NCBI RefSeq assembly: GCF_019052805.1
Contig: NZ_JAHQRJ010000001.1
Location: forward strand, 930,001-994,000
DNA from: Noviherbaspirillum sp. L7-7A
GTDB taxonomy: Bacteria > Pseudomonadota > Gammaproteobacteria > Burkholderiales > Burkholderiaceae_D
Direction: 5' to 3'
Length of the DNA: 64,000 bases
Part shown: positions 29,937-40,492 of the stretch, one piece after another
Numbering within the stretch: the first letter of the stretch is position 1
Layout of the letters: every line of letters starts with the position of its first letter
The notes under the pieces: model-generated
Told to the model about the DNA's origin: nothing
The model's database searches: none
The model's input: the letters and a program-made list of their open reading frames with translations, nothing else
Program-made: the position numbers and the translations under genes

Positions 29937-30683
29937 TCAGAAACGTTCGTCCGCACCCAGATAGCGCCACTGGCCTGGCGGCAGGTCGCCCAGCGTAACG
30001 CCGCCTATCCTTACCCGTTTCAGGCCCAGCACCTTCAGGCCGACCATGTCGCACATGCGGCGGATCTGGCGCTTTTTTCCTTCGCGCAGCACGAAGCGCA
30101 ACTGGTCGTCATTCTGCCAACGCACCTGCGCCGGCTTGAGCTTCTTGCCGTCAAGCGTCAGGCCGTAATTCAGACGTTTCAGATCGCTTTCGGGCAGGCG
30201 TCCCGGCCGGGTGTATTCCACCCGCACCAGGTATTCCTTTTCCACCGCGCTGTCTTCGCCAATGAGCTGCTTGGCCACCCGTCCGTCCTGCGTCAGCACC
30301 AGGAGCCCGGTCGAGTCGATGTCGAGCCGCCCGGCCGGCACCAGGCTGCGCAACTGGGTCGGATGAAAGCGCAGCGGCGCGCGGTCTTCCTCCCAGCGGT
30401 TTTCCGGCGTCACCAGCACCAGAGCCGGACGGTAGCCGTCCTCGGCCTGGCCGCTGACATAGCCGACCGGCTTGTGCACCAGCACCGTCACCCGCTTGGA
30501 CTGCTCGGCGGCGGCCTGTCGTTCCACGGTCACCTTCTGGTGCGGCAGCACCTTGCTGCCGAGTTCGGAGACGACCACGCCATCGACCCGCACCCAGCCG
30601 CGGGCAATCCATTCATCGGCCTCGCGGCGGGAGCACAGGCCCAGTTCGGACATGCGTTTGGACAGGCGTAACGGTTCAGTCAT
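29937..30683 (-). CDS. Pseudouridine synthase, RsuA/RluF family
   Basis: 248 residues. An N-terminal S4 RNA-binding domain (LRLSKRMSELGLCSRREAD, about residues 5-23) precedes the synthase domain with the catalytic motif AGRLDIDSTGLLVLTQDG (about residues 116-133, the Asp in GRLD being the nucleophile) and the late motif REGKKRQIRRMCDMVGL. The ending PPGQWRYLGADE resembles RluF and relatives. The target uridine (23S or 16S rRNA, or tRNA) cannot be told from sequence. It lies 27 bases downstream of glnD. Confidence 0.9.
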   Translation of the reverse strand: MTEPLRLSKRMSELGLCSRREADEWIARGWVRVDGVVVSELGSKVLPHQKVTVERQAAAEQSKRVTVLVHKPVGYVSGQAEDGYRPALVLVTPENRWEEDRAPLRFHPTQLRSLVPAGRLDIDSTGLLVLTQDGRVAKQLIGEDSAVEKEYLVRVEYTRPGRLPESDLKRLNYGLTLDGKKLKPAQVRWQNDDQLRFVLREGKKRQIRRMCDMVGLKVLGLKRVRIGGVTLGDLPPGQWRYLGADERF

Positions 30684-30710
30684 GTGAATCAGGCAAGCTT
30701 TGTTAATAAA

Positions 30711-33263
30711 TCAGGTATGCAGCGCGTCCAGCAGTTCGCGTTCCAGCTGGATCTGGCTGCGCGCATGCTGCAGCACCGGGCCATCGACCAGGAACACGTC
30801 TTCCACCCGCTCGCCCAGCGTCATGATCTTGGCGGTATGCAGGTTGACCCGGTACTTGGCCAGCACATTGGCAATGGCATAGAGCAGGCCGTTGCGGTCG
30901 CTGGCCGAGACCGAGAGCAGGTAGTACTGGCCGCGTTCGTCCGGGCGCAGGTCCACCGTCGGCGTGAATGGAAAGGTGCGCGACAGCCGCGAGAGCCGTC
31001 CCTTGCGCGGCGGCGGCAAAGGTGCGCTGCTCGACAGGCAATGGCCCAGTTCGTGCTCGATCAGGTTGATGATGTCGCGGTAGTTGTTGGCAAACGCAGG
31101 CTCGGTCACCAGGAAGGTGTCCAGCGCATAGCCGTTGCGGGTGGTGTGGATCTTCGCGTCCAGGATGCTGAAGTTCTTGCGCTCGAAATAGCTGCAGATG
31201 CGCACGAAGAGATCGGGCTGGTCCTTCACATACACCGTGACCTGCAGGCCTTCGCCGATCGGCGCGAGCCGGCTTTTCACGACCGGCGCGCTGCTGTCGA
31301 TGCGGTTGTAGAGCATGCGCGTTTGCCAGGCGATGTCGGAGGCGTCATGGCGCAGGAAGTAGGCCACGTCGAGCTGGCTCCACAGCGCGTCATGGGCATG
31401 CTCGGGCAGGCCGTAGAGGCGCAGCGTCTTCAATGCATCTTCCTGCCGGTTCTTCAGCTCGCGGTCGGCCGACGGCGCCTCGCCGCCCAGCACCCGCAGC
31501 GTCATGCGGTACAGGTCTTCCAGCAGCTTGCCTTTCCAGGCATTCCATACCTTGGGGCTGGTGCCCCGGATGTCGGCCACAGTGAGCAGGTAGAGCGCCG
31601 TCAGGTGGCGCTCGTCCTTTACCAGCGCGGCGAAATCGCGGATCACGTCCGGGTCCGACAGGTCCTGCTTCTGCGCCACCTGCGACATCGACAGATGATG
31701 CTCGACAAGGAATACCACCAGTTCGGTGTCGGCGTCCGACAGCGCATGATCACGGCAGAAGCGGCGCGCATCGACCATGCCCAGCTTGGAATGGTCGCCG
31801 CCGCGCCCCTTGGCGATATCGTGGAACAGGGCGGTGATGTAGAGCAGCCAGGGCTGGGCGAAGTTGGCCATCAGCTGGCTGCAGAACGGATATTCATGCG
31901 CATGCTCTGACATCGTGAAGCGGCGCAGGTTGCGCGCCACCATCAGGATGTGCTGGTCCACCGTATAGACGTGGAACAGGTCGTGCTGCATCTGGCCGAC
32001 GATGCGCCGGAAGTTGGGCAGGTAGCGGCCGAGTATGCTCAGCTGGTTCATGCGCCGCAGCGCATGGGTGATGCCTTCCGGCGCCTTCAGGATCTCCAGG
32101 AACAGCGCGCGGTTGGCCGGATCGCGCCGGAAGTCGCGGTCGATGCCGAAGCGGGCATGCCACAGGGAGCGCAGGGTGCGCGCCGTCATGCCGCGCAGCG
32201 AGGGCCGCTGTTCCATCAGCAGGAAGATTTCCAGCATGGCCGACGGCGTTTCCGTGAACAGGTCGTCGCGGGCAATGTCGATCAGGCCATTGACTTCATT
32301 GAAGCGCGGGTTGATCGCCAGCGGGCAGGTCGACTGCGGGAAAAGCTGCGCCTCGATGTTCTGCAGCAGGATGGTGTTGAGCTGGGTGACCGCCTTGGCC
32401 GCCCAGTAATAGCGCTGCATCAGGTATTCGCTGGCGCGCCGCGTCTCGGTATTCTGGAAGCCAAGCGATTGCGCGATCGGCGTCTGCACGTCGAATACCA
32501 GCCTGTCCTCGCGCCGCTTCGCATGGATGTGCAGGCGGATCCGGATGTCCTTGAAGGCGCGTTCCTTCTGCGTCAGCTGGCGCGCCTCGGTAGCCGTGAT
32601 CAGGCCGCGCTCGGCCAGCTTGCGCCAGGAGTCGCCCAGCCCGGCCGCCTTGGCCACCCAGAGGATAACCTGCAAATCGCGCAGGCCGCCCGGGCTTTCC
32701 TTGCAGTTCGGTTCCAGGCTGTAGGGCGTGTCTTCGTACTTGGCATGGCGCTGGTGCAGTTCCAGTATCTTCGCCTCGAAGAAGGCCTGCGCATCCATCG
32801 CCTCGCGGCATTTCTCCACGAGTTCGCCAAACAGCGCGCGGTTGCCGGTGACGAGGCGCGCTTCCAGCAGGCTGGTCTGCACCGTGATGTCGGCTGCGGA
32901 TTCGCTCAGGCATTCCTCGACGGTGCGTATGCTGTGCCCGATCTCCAGCCCCAGGTCCCACAGCAATTGCACCATTTCCTCCAGCTGCGCCTGCTCCTGT
33001 ACATTGGGCGGCGCTGCCAGCAGGATCAGCACATCGACGTCGGAATAGGGAAACAGTTCGCCGCGGCCGTAACCGCCCACTGCCACCAGCGCGCTTTTCT
33101 CGGGCATGCCGCAGGCGCGCCATGCCTGGGTCAGCACCCGGTCCACTAGCTGCCGCAGCGCGGTGGTCAGGCGTTCCGGCTTGCCGTGGGCTTCATAGGA
33201 GACGATCTCATTCTGGCGCCCGGACTTGAGCTCCTCCTTCAGGGGCAGCACCAGCGTGTTCAT
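30711..33263 (-). CDS. glnD: [Protein-PII] uridylyltransferase/uridylyl-removing enzyme
   Basis: 850 residues, the glutamine sensor of nitrogen control, which uridylylates and de-uridylylates PII proteins. Nucleotidyltransferase motif [18 protein letters not shown] at about residues 62-79; the HD hydrolase domain shows [17 protein letters not shown] (about 484-500); two ACT domains fill the C-terminal 150 residues ([16 protein letters not shown] and [19 protein letters not shown]). It begins only three bases after the map stop, so the two are one transcript. Confidence 0.96.
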   Translation of the reverse strand: MNTLVLPLKEELKSGRQNEIVSYEAHGKPERLTTALRQLVDRVLTQAWRACGMPEKSALVAVGGYGRGELFPYSDVDVLILLAAPPNVQEQAQLEEMVQLLWDLGLEIGHSIRTVEECLSESAADITVQTSLLEARLVTGNRALFGELVEKCREAMDAQAFFEAKILELHQRHAKYEDTPYSLEPNCKESPGGLRDLQVILWVAKAAGLGDSWRKLAERGLITATEARQLTQKERAFKDIRIRLHIHAKRREDRLVFDVQTPIAQSLGFQNTETRRASEYLMQRYYWAAKAVTQLNTILLQNIEAQLFPQSTCPLAINPRFNEVNGLIDIARDDLFTETPSAMLEIFLLMEQRPSLRGMTARTLRSLWHARFGIDRDFRRDPANRALFLEILKAPEGITHALRRMNQLSILGRYLPNFRRIVGQMQHDLFHVYTVDQHILMVARNLRRFTMSEHAHEYPFCSQLMANFAQPWLLYITALFHDIAKGRGGDHSKLGMVDARRFCRDHALSDADTELVVFLVEHHLSMSQVAQKQDLSDPDVIRDFAALVKDERHLTALYLLTVADIRGTSPKVWNAWKGKLLEDLYRMTLRVLGGEAPSADRELKNRQEDALKTLRLYGLPEHAHDALWSQLDVAYFLRHDASDIAWQTRMLYNRIDSSAPVVKSRLAPIGEGLQVTVYVKDQPDLFVRICSYFERKNFSILDAKIHTTRNGYALDTFLVTEPAFANNYRDIINLIEHELGHCLSSSAPLPPPRKGRLSRLSRTFPFTPTVDLRPDERGQYYLLSVSASDRNGLLYAIANVLAKYRVNLHTAKIMTLGERVEDVFLVDGPVLQHARSQIQLERELLDALHT

Positions 33264-33266
33264 GAT

Positions 33267-34094
33267 TCAGGCCGTTTCTGCCTGACTGGCGTTCTTGGCG
33301 ATAAAGGCCGGCGGCGCCGGCATGCCCGGCGACACGGTCAGCACTTCATAGCCGTTCTCGGTTACCAGCACCGTGTGTTCCCATTGCGCGGACAGGCTGC
33401 GGTCCTTGGTCTTGATGGTCCAGCCGTCGCCCATCTCGCGAATCTCGCGGCGCCCGGCATTGATCATCGGCTCCACCGTAAAGATCATGCCGGCTTCCAG
33501 TTTTTCCAGCGTGCCCGGACGGCCATAGTGCAGCACCTGCGGCTCTTCATGGAACACCTTGCCGATGCCATGGCCGCAGAACTCCCGCACCACGCTATAG
33601 CCGGCTTTTTCCGCATGCTGCTGAATCACATGGCCGATGTCGCCCAGGTGCGCGCCCGGCCTGATCTTCGAAATGCCCAGCCACATGCATTCATAGGTGA
33701 TGTCGCCCAGGCGCCTGGCCAGGATCGACGGCTGGCCGGCATAGAACATCCGGCTGGTGTCGCCGTGGTAGCCATCCTTGATGATGGTGACGTCGATATT
33801 GACCGCGTCGCCATTCTTCAGGACCTTGTCGCCGGGGATGCCGTGGCAGATCACGTCATTGACCGACGTGCAGATCGCCTTCGGATAGGGCGTGTAGCCC
33901 GGCGGGCAATAGTTGAGCGGCGCCGGAATGCTGCCCTGCACATTGGTCATGTATTCGTGGCAGAGGCGGTCGAGTTCGGCGGTGGTCACGCCCGGCTTGA
34001 CGAAGGGGGTAATGTAATCGAGAACCTCGGCGGCCAGTCGGCCGGCAACGCGCATGCCGCGAATGTCCTCTTCGGTCTTGATGGTGATAGGCAT
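33267..34094 (-). CDS. map: Methionine aminopeptidase, type I
   Basis: 275 residues, removes the initiator methionine. The five metal ligands of the family are in GDAVNIDVTIIKDGYHGDTS (two Asp), FCGHGIGKVFHEEP (His), FTVEPMI (Glu) and WEHTVLV (Glu). ATG at 34094 (MPITIKTEEDIRGMR) was chosen over the ATG at 34151, which would add 19 residues and fall inside the promoter. It diverges from rpsB, the usual arrangement in proteobacteria, and leads glnD. Confidence 0.95.
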   Translation of the reverse strand: MPITIKTEEDIRGMRVAGRLAAEVLDYITPFVKPGVTTAELDRLCHEYMTNVQGSIPAPLNYCPPGYTPYPKAICTSVNDVICHGIPGDKVLKNGDAVNIDVTIIKDGYHGDTSRMFYAGQPSILARRLGDITYECMWLGISKIRPGAHLGDIGHVIQQHAEKAGYSVVREFCGHGIGKVFHEEPQVLHYGRPGTLEKLEAGMIFTVEPMINAGRREIREMGDGWTIKTKDRSLSAQWEHTVLVTENGYEVLTVSPGMPAPPAFIAKNASQAETA

Positions 34095-34150
34095 AGTCGG
34101 GAAAGTTCGGAAGGAATTGCCGCAGTGCGGCAGAAGCGCTGGAAGCGGCA

Positions 34151-34156
34151 ATTATA
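34151..34156 (-). promoter_or_regulatory. Putative -10 box of the map-glnD promoter
   Basis: A perfect TATAAT reads on the - strand at 34151-34156, some 57 bases before the map start. No good -35 hexamer is found 16-18 bases upstream (GC-rich there), so this is a partial promoter call. Confidence 0.4.
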
Positions 34157-34197
34157 GACCACCGGCCCGGCCTTCGCCCGGCGGGGCGGAAGCAGGC

Positions 34198-34227
34198 TTG
34201 AAAGGGAAGGCCTATCTGGGGTAGAAT
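34198..34227 (+). promoter_or_regulatory. Sigma-70-type promoter of rpsB
   Basis: TTGAAA at 34198-34203 and TAGAAT at 34222-34227 are separated by 18 bases. This is the best promoter match in the window and would start the rpsB message near 34234, giving a leader of about 160 bases. Strong expression is expected for ribosomal protein S2 and EF-Ts. Confidence 0.7.
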
Positions 34228-34327
34228 CTCGGGTTCCTTTGATTGTCTTGCCTTAACTCGCGCCGAAATTGAAGTCGTTGGCGCAGATGCCAGGCCATTC
34301 ATCAATCGACAACTCTTTTTAAATCGC

Positions 34328-34373
34328 GAATCCGGTCCACAAGGGTGCCCTGTATGGGTCACTGGCCGGATTC
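34328..34373 (+). promoter_or_regulatory. rpsB leader hairpin, possible S2 autoregulatory site
   Basis: GAATCCGG at 34328-34335 pairs perfectly with CCGGATTC at 34366-34373; the next inner bases (TCC/GG) can extend the stem, and the loop contains further complementary short runs (GGGTGCCC). The hairpin ends 22 bases before the rpsB ATG. Several bacteria regulate rpsB-tsf by S2 binding to such a leader; that this one does so is inference. Confidence 0.45.
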
Positions 34374-34395
34374 CAGACCCAACCCTGGAGCAAAC

Positions 34396-35148
34396 ATGTC
34401 TGTCACCATGCGTGAAATGCTGGAAGCCGGTGTCCATTTCGGTCACCAAACCCGCTTCTGGAACCCCAAGATGGCCCCGTTCATTTTCGGTCATCGCAAC
34501 AAGATTCATATCGTCAACCTGGAAGTGACGCTGGCCAAGTACAACGAGGCGATGAAGTACATCCGCCAGCTGTCGGCCAATCGCGGCACCATCCTGATGG
34601 TTGGCACCAAGCGCCAGTCGCGCGACCTGGTTGCCCAGGAAGCCCAGCGCGCAGGCGTGCCCTTCGTTGACCAGCGCTGGCTGGGCGGCATGCTGACCAA
34701 CTTCAAGACCATCAAGACCTCGATCAAGCGCCTGAAGGAAATGGAACAGGCCGTGGAAGACGGTTCGGTCGAGAAGCTGTCGAAGAAGGAAGCGCTGATG
34801 TTCAGCCGCGAAATGGAAAAGCTGCAGAAGTCCATCGGCGGCATCAAGGACATGAACGGCATTCCTGACGCGATCTTCGTCATCGACGTCGGCTACCACA
34901 AGGGCGCCGTCACCGAAGCCGCCAAGCTGGGCATCCCGGTCATCGGCGTGGTCGACACCAACCACTCCCCGGACGGCGTGGCTTACGTGATCCCCGGCAA
35001 CGACGACTCCTCGAAAGCCATCGCGCTGTATGCACGCGGTGTTGCTGACGCCATCCTCGAAGGCCGCGACAGCGCCGCCAGCGAGCTGGTCGAGTCCATC
35101 AAGAGCGATACTGGCGACGAATTCGTCGAAGTCAACGAGCAGGCATAA
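34396..35148 (+). CDS. rpsB: 30S ribosomal protein S2
   Basis: 250 residues. The start [20 protein letters not shown] and internal segments [25 protein letters not shown] and [15 protein letters not shown] are the standard S2 blocks. ATG at 34396 has GGAG at 34387-34390; the in-frame ATG at 34345 would place 17 extra residues over the leader hairpin and is rejected. Followed by a terminator and then tsf. Confidence 0.98.
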   Translation: MSVTMREMLEAGVHFGHQTRFWNPKMAPFIFGHRNKIHIVNLEVTLAKYNEAMKYIRQLSANRGTILMVGTKRQSRDLVAQEAQRAGVPFVDQRWLGGMLTNFKTIKTSIKRLKEMEQAVEDGSVEKLSKKEALMFSREMEKLQKSIGGIKDMNGIPDAIFVIDVGYHKGAVTEAAKLGIPVIGVVDTNHSPDGVAYVIPGNDDSSKAIALYARGVADAILEGRDSAASELVESIKSDTGDEFVEVNEQA

Positions 35149-35185
35149 TACGCCTCTGCCCGCAGCAGCGTCCGCGGGTGAACAG

Positions 35186-35217
35186 AAAAGGGGCAACATC
35201 CGTTCGCCCCTTTTTTT
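35186..35217 (+). terminator. Rho-independent terminator/attenuator between rpsB and tsf
   Basis: AGGGGC (35189-35194) pairs with GCCCCT (35206-35211) around an 11-base loop; flanking AAA/TTT can lengthen the stem, and a run of seven T follows at 35211-35217. As tsf is expected to be co-transcribed with rpsB, this is probably a partial terminator, like the one known between the two genes in E. coli. Confidence 0.85.
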
Positions 35218-35283
35218 CGAGCTGAATCCCCACAATTTCGATCCGGCGGGCCCGAGAGGCAGCCGATCAGCAAGGAGAATACG

Positions 35284-36165
35284 ATGGCCACAATTACAGC
35301 AGCAATGGTAGGCGAACTGCGCGCCAAGACCGACGCACCGATGATGGAATGCAAGAAGGCGCTGACCGAAGCCGGCGGCGATCCGGTCAAGGCGGAAGAG
35401 ATTCTGCGCGTCAAGCTGGGCAGCAAGGCATCCAAGGCCGCTTCCCGCATCACCGCCGAAGGCGTGGTTGCCGCTTATATCCAGGGCACCGTTGGCGCGC
35501 TGGTGGAAGTCAACTGCGAAACCGACTTCGTGACCAAGAACGACGACTTCCTGAAAATGGCTTCCGACGCTGCCCGCCTGATCGCCGAAGGCAATCCGGC
35601 GGACGTCGCCGCCATGGGCGCTCTGCCGCTGGATGGCAAAACCCTGGAAGAGAAGCGCACCGAGCTGGTCGGCCGCATCGGCGAGAACATGTCGTTTCGC
35701 CGCTTCAAGCGTTTCGATAGCGGCTCCAAGCTGGTGTCCTACCTGCACGGCACCCGTATCGGCGTGATGGTCGAATATGACGGCGCCGACGAGCAGGTTG
35801 CCAAGGACGTGGCCATGCACATCGCCGCCATGAAGCCCGTGTCGCTGTCGTCCGACCAGGTGCCGGCCGAACTGATCGAGCGCGAGCGTTCGGTTGCTTC
35901 CCTGAAGGCTGCCGAGTCCGGCAAGCCGGCCGATATCGCCGCCAAGATGGTCGAGGGTTCGGTGCAGAAGTTCCTGAAGGAAGTGTCGCTGCTGGCCCAG
36001 CCGTTCGTGAAGAACGACAAGCAGACCGTTGAGCAAATGCTCAAGGCCAACAACACCACGATCAAATCGTTCGTGATGTTCATCGTTGGTGAAGGCATCG
36101 AGAAGAAACAGGATGACTTCGCGGCCGAAGTGGCTGCCCAGGTGGCAGCCGCCAAGCAGGCGTAA
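35284..36165 (+). CDS. tsf: Elongation factor Ts
   Basis: 293 residues, nucleotide exchange factor for EF-Tu. The N-terminal UBA-like domain ([20 protein letters not shown]) and the signatures GVVAAYIQG and [16 protein letters not shown] are present, as is the C-terminal [12 protein letters not shown]. An AAGGAG site precedes the ATG. A strong terminator follows the stop. Confidence 0.98.
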   Translation: MATITAAMVGELRAKTDAPMMECKKALTEAGGDPVKAEEILRVKLGSKASKAASRITAEGVVAAYIQGTVGALVEVNCETDFVTKNDDFLKMASDAARLIAEGNPADVAAMGALPLDGKTLEEKRTELVGRIGENMSFRRFKRFDSGSKLVSYLHGTRIGVMVEYDGADEQVAKDVAMHIAAMKPVSLSSDQVPAELIERERSVASLKAAESGKPADIAAKMVEGSVQKFLKEVSLLAQPFVKNDKQTVEQMLKANNTTIKSFVMFIVGEGIEKKQDDFAAEVAAQVAAAKQA

Positions 36166-36173
36166 TCAGCAAG

Positions 36174-36196
36174 CGGGCCGAAAGGCCCGTTTTTTT
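36174..36196 (+). terminator. Rho-independent terminator after tsf
   Basis: CGGGCC (36174-36179), tetraloop GAAA, GGCCCG (36184-36189), then seven T (36190-36196). A textbook intrinsic terminator that closes the rpsB-tsf unit. Confidence 0.92.
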
Positions 36197-36250
36197 CAAG
36201 GTGCGGCGCCCATGTCGCCGCACCGCGCCCGGGCTCTTGCTTCATCGCTG

Positions 36251-36256
36251 TAAAAT
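36251..36256 (+). promoter_or_regulatory. Putative -10 box of the pyrH promoter
   Basis: After the tsf terminator pyrH needs its own start. TAAAAT at 36251-36256 within CTGTAAAATG is the best -10 candidate, 76 bases before the ATG; no convincing -35 box lies at 16-18 bases. The same ten-base string occurs upstream of ppsA. Confidence 0.35.
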
Positions 36257-36331
36257 GTCGCACCATCAAGCAGCTATCCGGGCGGTGTATTGCATTCAAG
36301 CAAAACCGGATCACCATAAGGAGCCAATTTC

Positions 36332-37048
36332 ATGTCCCAACCAGCGTACAAGCGCGTCCTCCTCAAGCTTTCCGGTGAAGCCCTGATGGGCGACGATTCC
36401 TACGGCATCAACCGCGCCACGATCGAGCGCATGGTGGCCGATGTTTCCGAAGTCGTCAAAATGGGTGTCGAGCTCGCCATCGTGATCGGCGGCGGCAATA
36501 TTTTCCGCGGCGTAGCGCCCGGCGCCCAAGGCATGGACCGCGCCACCGCCGACTACATGGGCATGCTGGCCACCGTAATGAATTCCCTTGCCCTGGCGGA
36601 CGCAATGCGCCAGTTCGGCATGACGGCCCGTGTCATGTCGGCCATCAGCATCGAGCAGGTCGTTGAGCCCTATGTGCGGCCCAAGGCGCTGCAGTATCTG
36701 GAAGAAGGCAAGGTAGTGATCTTCGCCGCCGGCACCGGCAACCCGTTCTTCACCACCGACACTGCCGCCGCGCTGCGCGGCTCCGAAATCGGCGCCGAGG
36801 TTGTCCTGAAGGCAACCAAGGTTGACGGCGTCTACAGCGCCGACCCGAACAAGGATGCTTCCGCCACCCGTTATGCGAGCATCAGCTTTGACGAGGCCAT
36901 TTCCAAGCACCTGCAGGTGATGGATGCCACCGCCTTCGCGCTGTGCCGTGACCAGAAGCTTCCGATCCGGGTGTTTTCCATCCTCAAGCCTGGCGCCCTG
37001 AGCCGCATCGTGATGGGCGAGGACGAGGGCACCCTGGTGCATGTTTAA
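36332..37048 (+). CDS. pyrH: Uridylate kinase
   Basis: 238 residues, phosphorylates UMP to UDP; amino acid kinase fold. Signatures: [15 protein letters not shown] (about residues 8-22), [11 protein letters not shown] (about 50-60), [18 protein letters not shown] (about 130-147) and [12 protein letters not shown]. Length agrees with bacterial UMP kinases (241 in E. coli). First gene of a long co-directional set after the tsf terminator; frr follows after 45 bases. Confidence 0.97.
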   Translation: MSQPAYKRVLLKLSGEALMGDDSYGINRATIERMVADVSEVVKMGVELAIVIGGGNIFRGVAPGAQGMDRATADYMGMLATVMNSLALADAMRQFGMTARVMSAISIEQVVEPYVRPKALQYLEEGKVVIFAAGTGNPFFTTDTAAALRGSEIGAEVVLKATKVDGVYSADPNKDASATRYASISFDEAISKHLQVMDATAFALCRDQKLPIRVFSILKPGALSRIVMGEDEGTLVHV

Positions 37049-37093
37049 TACGACCAAACGAACTCCAACATTTGTGAATAACAGGAGAGCAGC

Positions 37094-37654
37094 ATGACTG
37101 TCGCCGACGTCAAGAAAACCACCGAACAGAAGATGAACAAGTCGATCGAGACGCTCAAGGCCGACCTGGCCAAGGTGCGTACCGGCCGTGCCCACGCCGG
37201 CATCCTCGACCATGTGAAAGTGGACTACTACGGCAACCCCACCCAGTTGAGCCAGGTTGCCAACATCACCCTGATCGACGCCCGCACCATCGGCGTCCAG
37301 CCCTGGGAAAAGAAAATGGTGGGCGCCATCGAGAAGGCGATCCGCGAGTCCGACCTGGGCCTGAACCCGGCCACCCAGGGCGACCTGATCCGCGTGCCGA
37401 CGCCCCCGCTGACCGAAGAGCGCCGCAAGGAAATGGTCAAGCTGGTCAAGACCGAGGCCGAAGATGCCAAGATCGCCGTGCGCAATATCCGCCGTGACGC
37501 CAACGAAGGCCTGAAGCGACTGCTGAAGGACAAGGCAATTTCCGAGGATGACGAGCGCCGTGCCCAGGACGAGGTGCAGAAACTGACCGATCGCTTCGTT
37601 GCCGAAATCGACAAGCTGGTTGCTGAAAAGGAAAAGGAAGTGCTGACGGTTTGA
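37094..37654 (+). CDS. frr: Ribosome recycling factor
   Basis: 186 residues, releases ribosomes after termination with EF-G. The three-helix bundle and inserted beta domain are recognisable from [51 protein letters not shown] and [21 protein letters not shown] stands before the ATG. Length as expected (185 in E. coli). Confidence 0.97.
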   Translation: MTVADVKKTTEQKMNKSIETLKADLAKVRTGRAHAGILDHVKVDYYGNPTQLSQVANITLIDARTIGVQPWEKKMVGAIEKAIRESDLGLNPATQGDLIRVPTPPLTEERRKEMVKLVKTEAEDAKIAVRNIRRDANEGLKRLLKDKAISEDDERRAQDEVQKLTDRFVAEIDKLVAEKEKEVLTV

Positions 37655-37713
37655 CAGGCGGCCAGCCTTGTCATACCGTAGCGGCCCGCCAATCATTAAT
37701 GAAAAGCAAGCTC

Positions 37714-38472
37714 ATGAAGCAAACCAGTTCGACGCAAGGAGTGCCTGAAGTATCGGCGGTGCCGCGTCACATTGCCATCATCATGGATGGCAATGGCCGT
37801 TGGGCCACGCGGCGTTTCCTGCCGCGCGTGGCGGGCCATGCCAAGGGCGTCGAGCGGGTCCGCGATGTGGTGGAAAAGTGCGTCGAGCGCGGTGTGGAAT
37901 ATTTGACTCTGTTTGCATTCAGTTCCGAGAACTGGCGCCGGCCGGCCGAGGAAGTGTCGGTGCTGATGCGGCTATTCATGACGGCGCTCGAGCGTGAAGT
38001 CACCAAGATGCATGTCAACAGCATCCGCCTGAAGGTGGTTGGCGACCTCTCGCGTTTCGATCCCAAGCTGCAGGAAATGATTGCGAACGCCGAGCGGCGC
38101 ACCGCCGGCAATACCCGGCTGACGGTGAATGTCTGCGCCAACTACGGCGGCCGCTGGGACGTGATGCAGGCGGTAGGCAAGATGGTGGCAGCCCATCCCG
38201 GCGCCGCCGAATTCAGCGAGGAGCAGCTGGCGCCCCATCTGGCGCTGGCTTTCGCGCCGGAGCCGGACCTCTTCATCCGCACCGGCGGGGAACAGCGCAT
38301 TTCCAATTTCATGCTGTGGCAGCTGGCTTACACCGAGATGTACTTCACCGAAACCTACTGGCCCGACTTTGACGGCGCCGCGCTCGACGAAGCGATTGTG
38401 TCGTACCAGCAGCGCGAGCGCCGTTTCGGGCGTACCAGCGCCCAACTGATCACGACGAAGAAAGCTTCCTGA
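37714..38472 (+). CDS. uppS: Isoprenyl (undecaprenyl) diphosphate synthase
   Basis: 252 residues, cis-prenyltransferase that makes the C55 carrier lipid for peptidoglycan and polysaccharides. Motifs: [13 protein letters not shown] with the catalytic Asp, [15 protein letters not shown], and [19 protein letters not shown]. Two ATGs are possible (37699 and 37714); neither has a strong ribosome site, and 37714 gives the length closest to E. coli (253). The stop shares one base with the cdsA ATG. Confidence 0.95.
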   Translation: MKQTSSTQGVPEVSAVPRHIAIIMDGNGRWATRRFLPRVAGHAKGVERVRDVVEKCVERGVEYLTLFAFSSENWRRPAEEVSVLMRLFMTALEREVTKMHVNSIRLKVVGDLSRFDPKLQEMIANAERRTAGNTRLTVNVCANYGGRWDVMQAVGKMVAAHPGAAEFSEEQLAPHLALAFAPEPDLFIRTGGEQRISNFMLWQLAYTEMYFTETYWPDFDGAALDEAIVSYQQRERRFGRTSAQLITTKKAS

Positions 38473-39290
38473 TGCTGGCAACCCGAGTCGTCACCGCGGT
38501 CGTGCTGCTGGCAGTCCTGCTGGGCGTGGTGTGGTCCGGTTCGACACTGTTGTTCAACGTGGTCCTGACGCTCTTTTTCGCCGCGGCCATCTGGGAGCGT
38601 ACGCGCCTCTTTCAATTGCCAATGCCCTTGCTCGCACCGGTTCTGTGGTCCGTAGTGCTGTTGGTGATACTGCTGCGCTACCTGGATAGCGCCGTCTATC
38701 CGCTTTGCATGCTGTGCGTGGCGATCTGGGCAATACGCCTGGCGCCGGCGCTGGGCCTGGGCCTGCCGCCGCTTGCCACTATGCCGAACCGGCTGGTGTC
38801 CATTGTGTACGGCATCGCCGTCCTTGGCTGCTTTGCCGCCATTGCCGCCTTCTACCACCGCTCTCCCGTCTACCTGCTGTCCGTGATGGCCATCGTGTGG
38901 GTGGCCGACATCGGCGCCTATTTCGCCGGCAAGGCCTTCGGCAAGCGCAAGCTTGCGCCGACAATTTCGCCGGGCAAGTCGTGGGAAGGCGCCATCGGCG
39001 GCTGGCTGGCGGTGCTGCTGCTGGCATCGGCCAGCGTCTTTTCAGGTGCATTGCAGGATACCTTCGCGGTTCATCTGCAACGCAGCCTGGGCTGGTTCGG
39101 CATGCTGGCGGTGATGACGCTGGTGACGGCGGCCAGCGTGGTCGGCGACCTGTTCGAATCCATGCTCAAGCGCCGCGCCGGCATGAAGGACAGCAGCAAT
39201 CTGCTGCCTGGCCACGGCGGCGTGCTGGACCGCATCGATGCACTGGTTCCGGTGCTGCCGCTGGCAATCGTGATCGCCTTCCGTTTATAA
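38472..39290 (+). CDS. cdsA: Phosphatidate cytidylyltransferase
   Basis: 272 residues, integral membrane enzyme making CDP-diacylglycerol. About seven to eight hydrophobic helices, and the family signature near the C-terminus, [27 protein letters not shown] (here about residues 226-252), is intact. [19 protein letters not shown] is a second typical block. TGATG overlap with uppS implies coupling. Confidence 0.96.
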   Translation: MLATRVVTAVVLLAVLLGVVWSGSTLLFNVVLTLFFAAAIWERTRLFQLPMPLLAPVLWSVVLLVILLRYLDSAVYPLCMLCVAIWAIRLAPALGLGLPPLATMPNRLVSIVYGIAVLGCFAAIAAFYHRSPVYLLSVMAIVWVADIGAYFAGKAFGKRKLAPTISPGKSWEGAIGGWLAVLLLASASVFSGALQDTFAVHLQRSLGWFGMLAVMTLVTAASVVGDLFESMLKRRAGMKDSSNLLPGHGGVLDRIDALVPVLPLAIVIAFRL

Positions 39291-39322
39291 CGCTACAAGG
39301 CTATAAGGCTGGAATCGTCTTA

Positions 39323-40492
39323 ATGCAAAACATCACCATTCTGGGTGCGACCGGATCGATCGGCGTTTCCACGCTCGACGTCATTGCCCGCCATCCCGAC
39401 CGTTACCGCATCTACGCGTTGACTGCGCACAGCAAGGTCGACGACCTGGCCGCGCAATGCGCCCGCTTCCTGCCGGAGGTGGCTGTGGTCGGCAGCACAG
39501 AGGCTGCGTCGGCGCTGGCGGCGCTGCTGAAGAAAGCCGGCGTCGCCACCGATGTGCTGTGGGGCGAGGAGGCGCTGTGCCAGGTGGCGTCGGCGCCCGG
39601 CTGTGACACCGTGATGGCCGCCATCGTCGGCGCCGCCGGCCTGGCGCCATCGCTTGCCGCCGCGCGCGCCGGCAAGAAGGTTCTGCTGGCCAACAAGGAA
39701 GCACTGGTCATGTCCGGCCAGCTGTTCATGACCGCTGTTGCCGAAAGCGGCGCAACCCTGCTGCCGATCGACAGCGAGCACAATGCGATATTCCAGTGCC
39801 TGCCGGGCGACTTCTCGCGTGAGCCGGAACGCCACGGCATTTCAAGGATATTGCTCACCGCCTCCGGCGGACCCTTCCTGAACCGCGCAGTCGACACGCT
39901 GGACAAGGTGACGCCGGAGGAAGCAGTCGCGCATCCGAACTGGGTCATGGGGCGCAAGATTTCGGTCGATTCCGCCACCATGATGAACAAGGGGCTGGAA
40001 GTCATCGAAGCCGCCTGGCTGTTCGGCGCCTCGGCCGGCCAGATCGAAGTGCTGATCCATCCGCAAAGCGTGATCCATTCGATGGTGTCGTATATCGACG
40101 GATCGGTGCTGGCGCAACTCGGCAATCCGGACATGCGTACGCCGATTGCGCATGCGCTGGCCTATCCGGAGCGCATCGCCTCCGGCGTTGCGCCGCTCGA
40201 CCTCGCCAGCATGGCCCAGCTGCGTTTCGAGCGCCCGGACCTGCGCCGCTTTCCCTGTCTGAAACTGGCGTATGATGCGCTGCAGGCCGGAGGCTCCGCG
40301 CCGGCATTGCTCAATGCCGCCAACGAGATCGCCGTCGAGGCCTTCCTCAACCGCCAGATTGGATTTCGCATGATAGACCAGCTGATAGACCGGGTGATGC
40401 ATGTCATTCCCCACGAGCCAGTGGCCGATATCGGCGCACTGCTGGAACAGGACAGAAGGGCGCGCGCGCTGGCGCGGGAGTGCCTGCAATGA
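39323..40492 (+). CDS. dxr: 1-deoxy-D-xylulose 5-phosphate reductoisomerase
   Basis: 389 residues, NADPH-dependent second step of the MEP isoprenoid pathway. The nucleotide fold [17 protein letters not shown] starts at residue 4; [21 protein letters not shown] with metal-binding Asp and Glu, and [20 protein letters not shown] are the catalytic blocks. ATG 39323 was chosen because the conserved start follows at once; the frame is open much farther upstream only as a shadow of cdsA. Overlaps rseP by four bases. Confidence 0.96.
   Translation: MQNITILGATGSIGVSTLDVIARHPDRYRIYALTAHSKVDDLAAQCARFLPEVAVVGSTEAASALAALLKKAGVATDVLWGEEALCQVASAPGCDTVMAAIVGAAGLAPSLAAARAGKKVLLANKEALVMSGQLFMTAVAESGATLLPIDSEHNAIFQCLPGDFSREPERHGISRILLTASGGPFLNRAVDTLDKVTPEEAVAHPNWVMGRKISVDSATMMNKGLEVIEAAWLFGASAGQIEVLIHPQSVIHSMVSYIDGSVLAQLGNPDMRTPIAHALAYPERIASGVAPLDLASMAQLRFERPDLRRFPCLKLAYDALQAGGSAPALLNAANEIAVEAFLNRQIGFRMIDQLIDRVMHVIPHEPVADIGALLEQDRRARALARECLQ

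Larger units (their letters stand above)
34095..34395. other. Divergent map-rpsB intergenic region
   Basis: These 301 bases carry the -10 box of map on the - strand, the strong rpsB promoter on the + strand, and a structured rpsB leader with a hairpin close to the start codon (each listed separately). I see no small open frame worth calling; the ATG at 34345 in frame with rpsB is within the hairpin. Confidence 0.7.

Noticed and set aside
34345-34395. Upstream ATG giving a longer S2
   Set aside because: Would translate the leader hairpin; the conserved S2 start and ribosome site match 34396.
33856-36036. 726-codon - strand frame across map, rpsB and tsf
   Set aside because: It spans the rpsB promoter, leader and a terminator, and opposes certain genes.
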